Shown here: positions 43,264 through 54,068 of the stretch, piece after piece | Position numbering within the stretch: position 1 is the first letter of the stretch | How the letters are laid out: each line of letters begins with the position of its first letter | From: Chloroflexota bacterium | GTDB lineage: Bacteria > Chloroflexota > UBA6077 > JACCZL01 | Length of the DNA: 64,000 nt | NCBI GenBank assembly: GCA_020850535.1 | Contig: JADZEM010000217.1 | Coordinates: forward strand, 46,017 to 110,016 | Direction: 5' to 3' | Position numbers and translations under genes: made by a program | The notes under the pieces: generated by a model | What the model was told of the DNA's origin: nothing | Database searches by the model: none | The model's input: the letters and a program-made list of their open reading frames with translations, nothing else

Positions 43264-45318
43264 ATGCGCGTTCGACTGTCTCACGCGCTGTTGGTACTCG
43301 TGATTCTGATGGCGTCGCCGACCGCGTTCGCCGCCGAACGAGCCCAGCAGCAAGACCCGCGATTTTTCCCCGAAACCGGGTACCGCGTTTCGAACGACGA
43401 GTTCTGGAAATTCTTCCAGGGCCGTGGCGGGACCAGGACGTTCGGGCTGCCGACTTCCCGTGACCTGACCTTCAAGGGCTTCACGGTGCAGTTCTTCCAG
43501 CGGTCCGTCATGCAGATCGGGCCGAACGGCGTCGAGACGCTCAACCTGCTCGAAGACGGGTTGATGCCGTACACGACCATCAACGGCTCGACGTTCCCTG
43601 CGCCGGACCCGGAGCTGATCAAGGCGGCCCCCTCTCCGAACGACCCGCAGTACGTTGCCAGGATCATCGAGTTCGTCAAGGACAACGCCCCGGACACCTG
43701 GGAAGGCATGCCGGTCAACTTCGCCAAGACCTTCTCGACGACGGTCAGCTACGACGATGCGTTCCCACGCGGCGAGGGGCCAGCGAGCCTGCTGCCGCTG
43801 TTCAACCTGCAGATCTGGGGCGCACCGACCTCCAAGCCGACCCGCGATCCGAAGAACAACAACTTCGTGTATCTGCGGTTCCAGCGCGGCATCATGCACT
43901 ACGACGACGGCTGCAAGTGCACCCAGGGTCTGCTGCTCGGGGACTATCTGAAGGCCGTCATCACCGGCCAGAACCTGCCAGCCGACCTTGAGGCTCAGGC
44001 TGCGGACAGCCCGCTCCTGCGCCAGTATGACAACGGCTCCGGGACGGGTGTCGCGCGGGCCGCCTCGCTGCCGGGCACGAACCTGAAGGACGGGTTCGAG
44101 AAGATGCAGGCCGGCCAGGCGACCACCGCCGCCAGCGCCCCGAGCGGCGGAGACCCCGATGCCGCGGCGCGAGCAGCCGCGCAGGCAGCCGCCAAACCGT
44201 CCGCCTCGGCGGCGAAGCCCACGGGGGCCTCGACCAACAGCGGTGGTGGCCGTAGCGCCGCCAACGTGCCCGAGCGCGCCAACAGCCCCGAGTACGGCAT
44301 GAACGTGTTCATGTGGGGACACGAGGACACCACGGGTCGCGACCTCAAGCGGCTCACGGATGCGGGCTTTGGCTGGCAGAAGACGCTCTTCCAGTGGCGG
44401 GATATCGAGCCGCAGCGGGGCAAGTTCTCCTGGGACGAGCCGGACCGCATCGTGAAGGCGTCGAAGGCGGCTGGCGTCAAGATCCTGGCCCGGCTGGACT
44501 TCCAGCCCGACTGGGCGCGGTCGGACAGGGTTCACAACGGACCGCCCGACAACTTCCAGGACTACGCGAACTTCGTCTCGGCGTTCGTGAAGCGCTACTC
44601 CAGCAGCTCGTCGATTGGCCGGGTTCATGCAGTCCAGATCTGGAACGAGCAGAACCTGACCATCGAATGGGGCAACCGTCCGATCAACGAGCAGCAGGCG
44701 CGTGACTATGTGGCACTGTTGAAGGTCGCCTACGAGGCTGCCAAGGCCGCCGATCCGTCGGTCACCGTCGTGACCGGGGGCGTGGCGCAGACCGGCACGG
44801 ACAACGATCAGGCCCGCCCTGACGATGTGTACGTCCGCTGGATGTACGAGGCCGGCGCGAAGCCGTACTTCGACGTGCTGGGCGCTCACGGCCACGGCTA
44901 CAAGGCGCCGCCAACGGTGAGCCCCGAAGAGGCTGTCAGCAACCCCAGTTGGGGTGGACATCGGTTCTTCGTCTTCCGACGCGTGGAAGATATGCGTCAG
45001 ATCATGGTGGACAACGGCGACGCCGACAAGCAGATCTGGCTGCTGGAGTTCGGCTGGACGAGCGACACCGTCAATCAGGCGTATGCGTGGCACCGCGTGT
45101 CGGAAGAAGAGAAAGGCGACAATCTGGTCGGCGCGTACCGCTGGGCCGCCCAGAACTGGTCCCCGTGGATCGGCGTGATGTGCCTCTGGACCATGCCGGA
45201 TCCGAACTGGAAGCCAGAGGACGAGAAGTACTGGTGGGCCATCATGGACCCCGATGGGAAGCCCCGCGCAGCCTACAACCGGCTGCTCCAGGCCCGCAAA
45301 GACGGGACTTTGCCCTAG
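43264..45318 (+). CDS. Secreted glycoside hydrolase, GH-A clan, with N-terminal surface domain
   Basis: A 684-residue exported protein. GGAGGAG lies 5 nt before the ATG. A signal peptide covers residues 1-24 (ending AFAAE). Residues 30-260 form a domain seen in Chloroflexota surface proteins (FFPETGYRVSNDEFWKFFQ, GGTRTFGLPTSRD, GFTVQFFQRSVMQ), not otherwise identified. A low-complexity Ala/Ser/Gly linker (280-340) leads to the catalytic barrel (about 345-680) with acid/base Glu462 in WNEQN and nucleophile candidate Glu595 in LLEFGWTS. It probably acts on extracellular polysaccharide; specificity is unknown. A lipoprotein with the same barrel follows at 45419. Confidence 0.87.
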   Translation: MRVRLSHALLVLVILMASPTAFAAERAQQQDPRFFPETGYRVSNDEFWKFFQGRGGTRTFGLPTSRDLTFKGFTVQFFQRSVMQIGPNGVETLNLLEDGLMPYTTINGSTFPAPDPELIKAAPSPNDPQYVARIIEFVKDNAPDTWEGMPVNFAKTFSTTVSYDDAFPRGEGPASLLPLFNLQIWGAPTSKPTRDPKNNNFVYLRFQRGIMHYDDGCKCTQGLLLGDYLKAVITGQNLPADLEAQAADSPLLRQYDNGSGTGVARAASLPGTNLKDGFEKMQAGQATTAASAPSGGDPDAAARAAAQAAAKPSASAAKPTGASTNSGGGRSAANVPERANSPEYGMNVFMWGHEDTTGRDLKRLTDAGFGWQKTLFQWRDIEPQRGKFSWDEPDRIVKASKAAGVKILARLDFQPDWARSDRVHNGPPDNFQDYANFVSAFVKRYSSSSSIGRVHAVQIWNEQNLTIEWGNRPINEQQARDYVALLKVAYEAAKAADPSVTVVTGGVAQTGTDNDQARPDDVYVRWMYEAGAKPYFDVLGAHGHGYKAPPTVSPEEAVSNPSWGGHRFFVFRRVEDMRQIMVDNGDADKQIWLLEFGWTSDTVNQAYAWHRVSEEEKGDNLVGAYRWAAQNWSPWIGVMCLWTMPDPNWKPEDEKYWWAIMDPDGKPRAAYNRLLQARKDGTLP

Positions 45319-45418
45319 CCCTTTCGCCCCTGGGTGTGAGCCCGGGTAGACCGTCCCGAGCAGGGGCGCGAAGACGGCAGCATCAGGTGGATGCTGCGAG
45401 ACGACCGAGGAGGCACTG

Positions 45419-46720
45419 TTGCGGAAACTGCTTTCGACTCTGTTGCTGATGAGCTTTGTTATCAGCGCGTGCGGTGGAACGCCGCCGACGCCAACGCCGA
45501 AACCCGCCGGAGACAAGCCCGCGGCCAGTGCAACGAAGCCAACAGTTCCGTCGCCGACCCCGATGGCGCAGGTCGCCGCGCCGACAGTCAACCTCGTGCA
45601 GAACGGCAAGATCGACCCGGCCTCGGCCGCCGTTCACGTCTTCCTCTGGGGCCACCGCGAGGAGGCCGACCGCGACCTCAAGCTCGCCAAGGAGGCCGGC
45701 TTCACCTGGGTGAAGCAGCGCTTCGAGTGGCGCAACATCGAGAAGATCAAGAAGAACGAGTTCCAGTGGCACGAGCCCGACCTCGTGATCGACAAGATCA
45801 ACAAGGCCGGCCTGGGCATCATCGCCCGCCTCGACAACCAGCCGGATTGGGCGCGTAAGGACAAGATCTTCCCGGCCTCCGGCCCGCCCGACAACATCGA
45901 GGACTGGAAGGATTTCGTTCAGGACTTCGCCGAGCGGTACAAGGGCAAGATCCAGATCTACGAGATCTGGAACGAGCCGAACATCTCGCGCGAGTGGGGC
46001 AACCAGAAGCCTGACGCCAAGGCGTACACCGAGATGCTGCGGGTCTCGTACACCGAGATCAAGAAGATCGACCCGAACGCCATCATCGTGAGCGCCGGCC
46101 TCTCCCCGACCACCGAGCAGAGCGACCGGGCCGTCGCAGACCTCGTGTTCCTGCGCGAGATGTACCAGAACGGGGCCAAGGCCTACTTCGACATGCTGGG
46201 CGTCCATGCGCCGGGCTTCAAGGCAGCACCGGACGTGGACCCGAGCGTCGTGGCAAAGGACGCCACGCTGACGAACAACGATCCATCCCCCGAGGCGTCG
46301 AAGCGCGTCTACTCCTTCCGGCACGCCGAAGACCTCCGCAAGATCATGGAGGAGAACGGCGACCAGAACAAGCAGGTCGCGATCATGGAGATGGGCTGGA
46401 CGACAGACTCCCGCCCGAACTCCCCGTACGCCTGGCACTCCGTGACCCCGGAAGTGCAGGCTGACTACCTGGTCAAGGCGATGCAGTACGCCCGGACCAA
46501 CTGGGCGGGCTGGGTCGGCCCGATGGTGGTGCTCTACATCCCCGAGCCCGAGTGGACGGCGAACGACGAGCAGTACTACTGGTCGATCACCAACCCTGAC
46601 GGCACGGTGCGCCCGGCCTACACGGCGTTGAAGGCGTTCCTGGGCCAGAATCGCGGCCCGAGCGCCGCCAGCGGGTCGCCGGTCCCGGCCTCGTCGCCGT
46701 CCCCAGCGACCAAGCCGTAG
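45419..46720 (+). CDS. Lipid-anchored glycoside hydrolase, GH-A clan
   Basis: A 433-residue lipoprotein. A TTG start at 45419 has GAGGAGG 5-6 nt upstream. The lipobox ends at Cys18 (LMSFVISAC), followed by a Thr/Pro linker (TPPTPTPKPAGDKP). The barrel (about 70-400) carries acid/base Glu186 in WNEPN and nucleophile candidate Glu324 in MEMGWTTDS. It is clearly related to the C-terminal barrel of the preceding gene (shared WGHRE/WGHED, ARLDNQPDWAR/ARLDFQPDWAR and AYEM-type segments), so the pair arose by tandem duplication and domain shuffling. It likely works at the cell surface with its neighbour. A strong terminator follows at 46752. Confidence 0.88.
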   Translation: MRKLLSTLLLMSFVISACGGTPPTPTPKPAGDKPAASATKPTVPSPTPMAQVAAPTVNLVQNGKIDPASAAVHVFLWGHREEADRDLKLAKEAGFTWVKQRFEWRNIEKIKKNEFQWHEPDLVIDKINKAGLGIIARLDNQPDWARKDKIFPASGPPDNIEDWKDFVQDFAERYKGKIQIYEIWNEPNISREWGNQKPDAKAYTEMLRVSYTEIKKIDPNAIIVSAGLSPTTEQSDRAVADLVFLREMYQNGAKAYFDMLGVHAPGFKAAPDVDPSVVAKDATLTNNDPSPEASKRVYSFRHAEDLRKIMEENGDQNKQVAIMEMGWTTDSRPNSPYAWHSVTPEVQADYLVKAMQYARTNWAGWVGPMVVLYIPEPEWTANDEQYYWSITNPDGTVRPAYTALKAFLGQNRGPSAASGSPVPASSPSPATKP

Positions 46721-46751
46721 TCACTTCGTCCAATCGCTCACCAATCGCTCA

Positions 46752-46788
46752 CGAAGGGCCTGCCCGAGGATCTCGGGCAGGCCCTTCG
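46752..46788 (+). terminator. Intrinsic terminator after the lipid-anchored hydrolase
   Basis: A perfect 17-bp stem (46752-46768 with 46772-46788) and a 3-nt loop GAT, followed by GCTTGTGGGGG. The stem is AT-poor and the T tract is weak, but the very stable hairpin separates the hydrolase gene from argS. Confidence 0.75.
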
Positions 46789-46893
46789 GCTTGTGGGGGC
46801 CGTTTCAGGGCCGGTACGATTCGAACAGCATGCACCAGTTGACCGTTCCAGCCACCTGGCCGGAGGCGGCGATTGGGGGGAAGTTGTGAGCGC

Positions 46894-48585
<1,692 letters not shown>

Positions 48586-48594
48586 ATGCGATTC

Positions 48595-48603
48595 TGATAT
48601 ACT
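48595..48603 (+). promoter_or_regulatory. Extended -10 promoter for tRNA-Ser
   Basis: TGATATACT (extended -10 TG-N-TATACT) at 48595-48603, about 35 bp upstream of the tRNA 5' end. No clear -35 box is seen within the argS end. A stem-rich GC stretch lies between the box and the tRNA. Confidence 0.4.
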
Positions 48604-48638
48604 CCAGCGGTCGGGCGGCGGGCCGCCGTCCGGCGCCT

Positions 48639-48726
<88 letters not shown>

Positions 48727-48729
48727 CCC

Positions 48730-48768
48730 GAGCCTCGCCACCTGACCGGTGCGAGGCTCTCTTCTTGT
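48730..48768 (+). terminator. Intrinsic terminator downstream of tRNA-Ser
   Basis: Stem GAGCCTCGC (48730-48738) with GCGAGGCTC (48751-48759), a 12-nt loop, then TCTTCTT. A convincing tRNA terminator. Confidence 0.85.
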
Positions 48769-48879
48769 GACGGCGCCATTCCGACGCACGGTCAGTGGCC
48801 GAGGCTGGCGCGCCTCCGGAGTGCCTCGTCCCGATGCAGATATGCACGTTGCCATGCTCGGCCTCGCTGCACTCTCCGT

Positions 48880-49303
48880 GAGAGGTGGCGTGTCACGCTC
48901 CGACTGCCAGCGCTTCGTGGCACCATCGAGCGCCGTATTCTGGTCAACGTCACCGCCGATCCGGAGCCAGTCGCCCGGATCCTGCCAGCGCCGATTCGCC
49001 CCAGGCTGGTGGACGGCCGCGCCGTCGTCGGCATCTGCCTGATTCGCCTGGCGCAGATGCGCCCGCTTGGCCTGCGCCCCTGCCTGACCGTCGGCGCCGA
49101 GAACGCAGCCCGTCAGCCCATCTGATCGCCGTCGAGTGGGACGAGCACGGCACGGTTCAGCAGGGCTCTACGACCCCCGTCGCTTCCCGCCCGGGACCGT
49201 CAGGTTCGACAACGCCCTGCTGATGTGGCGCATCGAGCATGAACGGCACAGCGCACCGGATCGGGTCTGGCACGCGCCCGCCGAGGTTCGGCGGTCCGCC
49301 TGA
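48880..49303 (+). pseudogene. Decayed DUF2071-family gene with two frameshifts
   Basis: Three consecutive frames each encode part of a DUF2071-type protein. Frame one reads RLPALRGTIERRILVNVTAD, then RILPAPIRPRLVDG and GICLIRLAQMRPLGLRP up to about 49120, where it stops after VGAENAARQPI. The next frame continues with AHLIAVEWDEHGTVQQG. The third frame gives LYDPRRFPPGTVRFDNALLM and ends with TGA at 49303. The order and spacing match intact family members (acetoacetate-decarboxylase-like fold, function unknown). So this is a genuine gene broken by at least two small indels, not random reading frames. The remaining C-terminal part of the family protein is missing. Confidence 0.85.
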
Positions 49304-49453
49304 TCCACGCCACCTGCGCTCTCACAAGCGTCCAGGATCCGGCGCGCCGTTCGTCACGTTGCCGACTATTCGGTGGTCGAGACCTGTGCTAGAGTCAGAG
49401 CAGCACGCGCGCCAGCCTTCTGGCGCACCGCTCCCGGGAGAGGACCGACCATC

Positions 49454-49558
49454 ATGCGAGAGCTGCGCGACGTTGAAGTGACCGTCATCGAGATCGACAG
49501 CGATGGCGATGGCTTTGGTGATGAAGAGCTGGTGATCGTCGAGGACACCGACGGCTGA
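49454..49558 (+). CDS. 34-residue acidic microprotein with an EF-hand-like loop
   Basis: An open frame of 34 residues (MRELRDVEVTVIEIDSDGDG, then FGDEELVIVEDTDG). The segment DSDGDGFGDEE matches the calcium-binding loop pattern DxDxDGxxDxxE used by EF-hand, dockerin and thrombospondin-3 repeats. Short beta-like stretches (VEVTVIEI, ELVIVE) flank it. A GGGAGAGG element lies upstream (about 10 nt from the ATG), a TAGAGT -10-like box lies further upstream, and an intrinsic terminator follows at 49601. A short transcription unit with its own terminator makes a real gene more likely. Function is unknown. Confidence 0.6.
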   Translation: MRELRDVEVTVIEIDSDGDGFGDEELVIVEDTDG

Positions 49559-49600
49559 GCCCGCCTGACGAAAGCATCTGACGCGAGCGTCTGACCGAGC

Positions 49601-49634
49601 GGGGCGGCTGCGTGGCCGCCCCGTTCTTCGTTCC
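49601..49634 (+). terminator. Intrinsic terminator after the microprotein
   Basis: Stem GGGGCGGC (49601-49608) with GCCGCCCC (49615-49622), 6-nt loop TGCGTG, followed by a T-rich stretch GTTCTTCGTT. It lies between the convergent microprotein and midA-like genes. Confidence 0.8.
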
Positions 49635-49705
49635 AGGCAGACCCGACATCGCCGCGATTGTCCCTGCCCAGGTCGCACGGGAACGACGAGAACGTAGCGC
49701 GGGGG

Positions 49706-51067
49706 TCAGCCTTCGGCGTCGGCGTCGCCGAACAGCTCGGCCCACTGCGCTTCGAGATCCAGGAAGCCCTCAGCCTCCAACGGACCGAGCAGCCGCATCT
49801 GGCCGGGCCGGAGCAGCGGCGTCCACCCGCGCGAACCGTCTGGCAGGGCGGCCTCGCCGAACGGATCGAACGTCGGAAGGCCCCGCGTCTGCAGCAACGC
49901 CTGGACCCGCCCCAGGCCGTCAGGCTCGACCAACGCCTGGAGCGCCCGCCTGTTCGCATCATGGTCCGCCGCTGACAACGGACCCGCTTTGAGGGCACGG
50001 ACGTATCCTGGCAAGCCAAGCCGCCGCAGCAGGTCCGCCTGCGAGATCAGCCCAACCGTCCCCAGCCCGCCACGCTCGCCGGCCCGCGCAAGGCTCGTGA
50101 AGTCCACGTGGGCCGTGATGTCCTGGTCGCCAACGTGGATCAGCGGATCGCTGCCGAGCCCGTGCTGCCGGTAGGTCAGCAGCGTCCCATGTCGCCGCGA
50201 GGGTGCGTACAGCTCGGAAGCGGGGTAGCCATAGTCGAGCAGAAGCAGCGCGCCGCGTTCCACCCGTGCGGCGGTGCGCTCGGCCCATGCAACGCCCGCC
50301 AGGTTGACCTCGGCCAGGCAACCCTCGCCGGGCCAGATGCCCAGCCGCTCGAAGTAGGCGGCCAGCGCTGGGGTCGAAGGCACATCCTCGACCCAGGCAA
50401 AGCCATCGCCAGCGTCGAGCGTGGCGTACCGCTCGCGCAGGCAGCCGCCCCGCATCACGACGAGGTGGACCGGCAGCGCGTCCACCAGCTCGTTCGCCAG
50501 GATCAGCCCGACGACGCTTGCAGATGCGTCCGCAGCCGCTCCGCTGGCGTCGTTTTCCCACGTCACGCCGTCGAGCGGCAGGCCGGACGTCCGCAGCGTC
50601 TCGCGCTGGGTGGTCCGCAGGCTCGGGCTGGCCTCGACCAGCCGATACCGCAGCGCCGCCGCGAGGTCGGGCCGCTCGTGGTGCGCCCAGGTGAGCAGAT
50701 CGCGCGCCAGCACCCCGCTGCCCGGGCCGTGCTCCTCCAGCGTGAACGCGGCGGGCCGTCCCAGCGCCACCCAGACCGCCCCCGCCAGCCGCCCGAGCAG
50801 CGCGCCAAAGGCCGGGTGCAGCTCGGGCGAGGTGAAGAAGTCTGCGGACTCGCCGCCCAGCCGAACGCGGCGGGTGTAGTAGCCGTCCGCGCCGTACAGG
50901 GCCGCCTGCATGAAGGCCGCGAAGGTCAGCCGTCCGCTGGCCCGGAGCAGGCCACGAATGTGGCCCTCGGCCAGCGCGGCCCGGCCGGTCCCATAGGCCG
51001 ATTCAGCCGGTCGGTCGGCCTCGTCGTGCGAGGCCGACCGCTGCCGACTGGGATCGTCCGGGATCAC
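49706..51067 (-). CDS. MidA/NDUFAF7-like SAM-dependent methyltransferase
   Basis: A 453-residue COG1565/DUF185 family protein. In eukaryotes the homologue NDUFAF7 methylates an arginine on complex I; bacterial roles are less clear. Motif I is [15 protein letters not shown], followed by [22 protein letters not shown] and the family-specific [13 protein letters not shown] and [17 protein letters not shown] start at 51067 overlaps the sucD stop (GTGA), so translation is probably coupled to sucD. The N-terminal 20 residues are polar and disordered. The link with succinyl-CoA synthetase is positional only. Confidence 0.9.
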   Translation of the reverse strand: MIPDDPSRQRSASHDEADRPAESAYGTGRAALAEGHIRGLLRASGRLTFAAFMQAALYGADGYYTRRVRLGGESADFFTSPELHPAFGALLGRLAGAVWVALGRPAAFTLEEHGPGSGVLARDLLTWAHHERPDLAAALRYRLVEASPSLRTTQRETLRTSGLPLDGVTWENDASGAAADASASVVGLILANELVDALPVHLVVMRGGCLRERYATLDAGDGFAWVEDVPSTPALAAYFERLGIWPGEGCLAEVNLAGVAWAERTAARVERGALLLLDYGYPASELYAPSRRHGTLLTYRQHGLGSDPLIHVGDQDITAHVDFTSLARAGERGGLGTVGLISQADLLRRLGLPGYVRALKAGPLSAADHDANRRALQALVEPDGLGRVQALLQTRGLPTFDPFGEAALPDGSRGWTPLLRPGQMRLLGPLEAEGFLDLEAQWAELFGDADAEG

Positions 51068-51939
51068 CCCAGCGCCTTGGCCCGCTCGACCATCTCCGCG
51101 AGGGTGTCGGACACGGTCACACCGGCCGCCTGGAACGCCGCGATCTTCGCCTCAGGCGTGCCCTTGCCGCCCGAGATGATCGCGCCGGCGTGGCCCATCC
51201 GCTTCCCGGGGGGGGCCGAGCGCCCGGAGATGAACCCGAAGATCGGCTTCTTGAACTTCGCCTGGATGTAGGCCGCCGCCGTCTCCTCGTCGGTCCCGCC
51301 GATCTCGCCGATCAGCAGCACCTTCTCGGTCTTCGGGTCTTCGGCCAGCAACTCCAGCACGTCCACGAACGTCGTGCCGATGACCGGGTCGCCGCCGACG
51401 CCCGTGCAGGTCGAGACGCCCATGCCGGCCTTGGTGATCAGGTCGACCACCTCGTAGGTCAGCGTGCCGCTGCGCGACACCACGCCGACGTTGCCCTCGC
51501 GAAAGATGCTCGACGGCATGATCCCGACGCGCGACTCGCCCGGCGTCATCACGCCCGGGCAGTTCGGGCCGATCAGGCGGGTCTTACCGCCCAGGGCATT
51601 GATGTAGCGCACCGCGCGCACCGTGTCGATGACCGGCACGCCCTCGGTGATGCAGATGACCAGCTCGATGCCGGCCGCGGCCGCCTCGACCATCGCATCG
51701 CCGGCGAATGGCGGCGGCACGAAGATGATCGAGGTGTTCGCACCGCCCTTCTCGACTGCCTCGGCGACGGTGTCGTAGACCGGTACGGTGTCCTTGAACT
51801 TCTGGCCGCCGCGCCCGGGCGTGACGCCAGCCACGATGTTGGTGCCGTACTCCAACATCTGCTCGGCGTGGGAGCTCCCCTCGCGCCCGGTGATCCCCTG
51901 GACAACCAGGCGGGTGTTCTTCCCGACGAGGATTCCCAT
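51064..51939 (-). CDS. sucD: Succinate--CoA ligase subunit alpha
   Basis: A 291-residue alpha subunit. The CoA-binding Rossmann domain ([20 protein letters not shown]) and the phosphorylated active-site His in [14 protein letters not shown] are present, as are [13 protein letters not shown] [10 protein letters not shown] and CPGVMTPGE. It joins SucC to make the TCA-cycle enzyme interconverting succinyl-CoA and succinate with NDP phosphorylation. It overlaps the next gene by 4 nt and follows sucC by 3 nt. Confidence 0.97.
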   Translation of the reverse strand: MGILVGKNTRLVVQGITGREGSSHAEQMLEYGTNIVAGVTPGRGGQKFKDTVPVYDTVAEAVEKGGANTSIIFVPPPFAGDAMVEAAAAGIELVICITEGVPVIDTVRAVRYINALGGKTRLIGPNCPGVMTPGESRVGIMPSSIFREGNVGVVSRSGTLTYEVVDLITKAGMGVSTCTGVGGDPVIGTTFVDVLELLAEDPKTEKVLLIGEIGGTDEETAAAYIQAKFKKPIFGFISGRSAPPGKRMGHAGAIISGGKGTPEAKIAAFQAAGVTVSDTLAEMVERAKALG

Positions 51940-51942
51940 CCC

Positions 51943-53076
51943 CTACGCTCCCTTCGCCAGCGCGATGATCTTCCGAGCCGCCTCGACCGGGTTCCCCTCC
52001 GGCACCAGGGCGGATCCTTCCAGAATCTTGAGACCCTCTTCCGCCCGCGTGCCGGCCATTCGAACGACGATCGGCAGCGTCACGCCAAGCTGGGCGGTCG
52101 CCTCCAGCACGCCGTGCGCCACCGCGTCGCCGCGCGTGATCCCGCCGAAGACATTGATCAGCACGCCCTTGACGTTCGGGTTCATCAGCACGATGGACAG
52201 GCACTTACGAACGGTCTCGACGCTCGCGCCGCCGCCGATGTCGCAGAAATTGGCTGGCGCGCCGCCCTCGCGGGTCACCATGTCCAGGGTGCCCATCACG
52301 ATGCCGGCGCCGTTCCCCATGATCCCGATGTCGCCCGGCAGGCGGACGTAGGTCACGCCCTGGCGGTGCGCCTCGGCCTCGATGGGGTCCTCCTCGGCCT
52401 CTTCCTTCAGGCCCAGCAGCTCGTCGTGACGGAACAGCGCGTTGTCGTCCACGTCGAACTTGGCATCCGCCGCGATCATCCGCCCGTCGTTCAGGACCAT
52501 CAGCGGATTGATCTCGGCCAGCGACGCGTCGTTGCGGACGAACACGTCGTAGAGCTTTTTGGCGACGTCCACGAACTGGCGGTACGCCTTCGGATCCAGG
52601 CCCGCCCGCTCGGCAAGGTCGCGCAACTGGAAGTCCCACGGGCCGTAGGCCACGTCGATAACGAGGCTGACGATGGCGTCGGGATCGCTCTCGGCCACCT
52701 CTTCGATGTCCACGCCGCCCTTGGCGCTGCAGATCATCACTGGCGACTTGCTCTCGCGGTCCACCGTGATCGCCAGGTAGTACTCGGCGGCGATGTCCAC
52801 CGCCTCTTCGATCAGCAGCCGCCCGATCAGGAAGCCTTTGAAGGTCTGCCCGAGCATCCCGGCAGCGTAGCCCTTCGCCTCCTCAGGTGTCTTGGCAAGC
52901 TTGATGAAGCCTGCCTTGCCGCGCCCGCCCGCGTGCGCCTGCGCCTTGACGACGCTCGTGCCGATCTCGGCAGCAGCCGCGGCAGCGCCCTCGGCGTCGG
53001 TGACCATCCGGCCCCGCGGGATGGGAATGCCACCCTGGGCAAAGAGCTCCTTCGCCTGGAACTCATACAGCTTCAT
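51943..53076 (-). CDS. sucC: Succinate--CoA ligase subunit beta
   Basis: A 377-residue beta subunit with an N-terminal ATP-grasp fold (KLYEFQAKELFAQGGIPIPRG, VVKAQAHAGGRGKAGF) and a C-terminal power-helix domain (NVFGGITRGDAVAHGV, GTRAEEGLKIL). The AEINPLMV segment and the Glu/Asp metal residues of the family are present. It forms the nucleotide-binding half of the succinyl-CoA synthetase heterodimer with SucD. It is the first gene of the sucC-sucD-midA unit. A GGGAGG element lies upstream of the ATG. A 313-bp gap separates it from the zinc-ribbon gene. Confidence 0.97.
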   Translation of the reverse strand: MKLYEFQAKELFAQGGIPIPRGRMVTDAEGAAAAAAEIGTSVVKAQAHAGGRGKAGFIKLAKTPEEAKGYAAGMLGQTFKGFLIGRLLIEEAVDIAAEYYLAITVDRESKSPVMICSAKGGVDIEEVAESDPDAIVSLVIDVAYGPWDFQLRDLAERAGLDPKAYRQFVDVAKKLYDVFVRNDASLAEINPLMVLNDGRMIAADAKFDVDDNALFRHDELLGLKEEAEEDPIEAEAHRQGVTYVRLPGDIGIMGNGAGIVMGTLDMVTREGGAPANFCDIGGGASVETVRKCLSIVLMNPNVKGVLINVFGGITRGDAVAHGVLEATAQLGVTLPIVVRMAGTRAEEGLKILEGSALVPEGNPVEAARKIIALAKGA

Positions 53077-53307
53077 ACGATCCGTGTCCTCCCGCCTCTG
53101 ACATCGGGCTTCGAGTCACCAGTCCACGCCGTGGGACGAGGTAGCCGCTCCGCAGGCGTGCGCGTTGGCCGCGGCGCCTAGGCATCATACCGAACCAGCC
53201 GGGCAAAGTGGTCAAAGGGAGCGGCCGGCAGTGTGATGGGCAACTGACACGCCGCGCAGGTCATAACCGAGCGGTCAGCCACGTCCCTCGCACACAACGT
53301 CGCGCAC

Positions 53308-53342
53308 AAAAAGAGATCAGGCCCGGGATCCCCCAGACCTGA
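53308..53342 (-). terminator. Intrinsic terminator of the zinc-ribbon gene
   Basis: On the minus strand, a hairpin with arms TCAGG and CCTGA and further GC pairs (53317-53342) is followed by TCTCTTTTTG (53307-53316). This is a good rho-independent signal for the gene ending at 53390, in the gap upstream of sucC. Confidence 0.8.
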
Positions 53343-53389
53343 CCTCCGTGTCCTCGCCTGCTCAGCAGGCTGGTGTCAGCGCGAGCTGC

Positions 53390-53746
53390 TTAGCGGTAGC
53401 CGCGGCCGCCGCCGTACCCACCGCTCTGGCGCGGGGTGAAGCAGTTCGAGCAGTAGACCGGCTTGTCGCCGCGCGGCTGGAACGGCACGCGGGCCTCCTG
53501 GCCGCAGCTCGAGCAGGTGGCCGAGAACATCTCGCGCTCCTGCCGGCCGTAGCCGCCGCCACCGTAACCGCCGCCGCCGCCGTAGCTGCCACCATCGCGC
53601 TCAGCCTTGCGGGCCGAGCGGCAGTCGCGGCAGCGGGACGGCTCGTTCTGGAACCCCTTCGAGGCGTGGAACTCCTGCTCGCCACTCGTGAAAACAAACG
53701 CCTGACCGCAATCGCGGCAGGTCAAGGTCTTGTCGGCGTAAACCAC
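53390..53746 (-). CDS. Double zinc-ribbon protein with Gly/Tyr-rich linker
   Basis: A 118-residue protein. A GTG start at 53746 has GGAG 6 nt upstream. The first zinc ribbon spans residues 8-48 (LTCRDCGQAFVFTSGEQEFH...CRDCR), the second 74-103 (CSSCGQEARVPFQPRGDKPVYCSNC). They are joined by GGSYGGGGGYGGGGYGR, and a second Gly/Tyr-rich tail follows. This family is common in Chloroflexota and related phyla. The ribbons and glycine-tyrosine segments suggest nucleic-acid binding or phase-forming behaviour, but function is unknown. It has its own terminator at 53308. Confidence 0.9.
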   Translation of the reverse strand: MVYADKTLTCRDCGQAFVFTSGEQEFHASKGFQNEPSRCRDCRSARKAERDGGSYGGGGGYGGGGYGRQEREMFSATCSSCGQEARVPFQPRGDKPVYCSNCFTPRQSGGYGGGRGYR

Positions 53747-54068
53747 GCTGACTCCTCTAAGTGTGCTTGGCGGTTCCGTCAGCGCGAGTCCACGAGGGGG
53801 AACGAGAGTGGCGGCGCTGCGCCACACGCTGTTTGGCCCGGTTCGGGGCCGCCAGCGAAACTAACCAGCAAGGACAGTGTACACGGTTGTCGCCTTCCTG
53901 TCACCAGCCCAAAACGACTAATTTCGACCAAGATGCTTCGATGCCTACTTGCAAGTCTGTAGCACTCCGTCGGCGGCATCCGGCGCGAGGCGCTGGAGCG
54001 GCGTCTATAATCGGCGGCTGGCGTCCCAGAGTCGGGCCGCCCACACGTTCGACAGGAGGAACGGCCCG

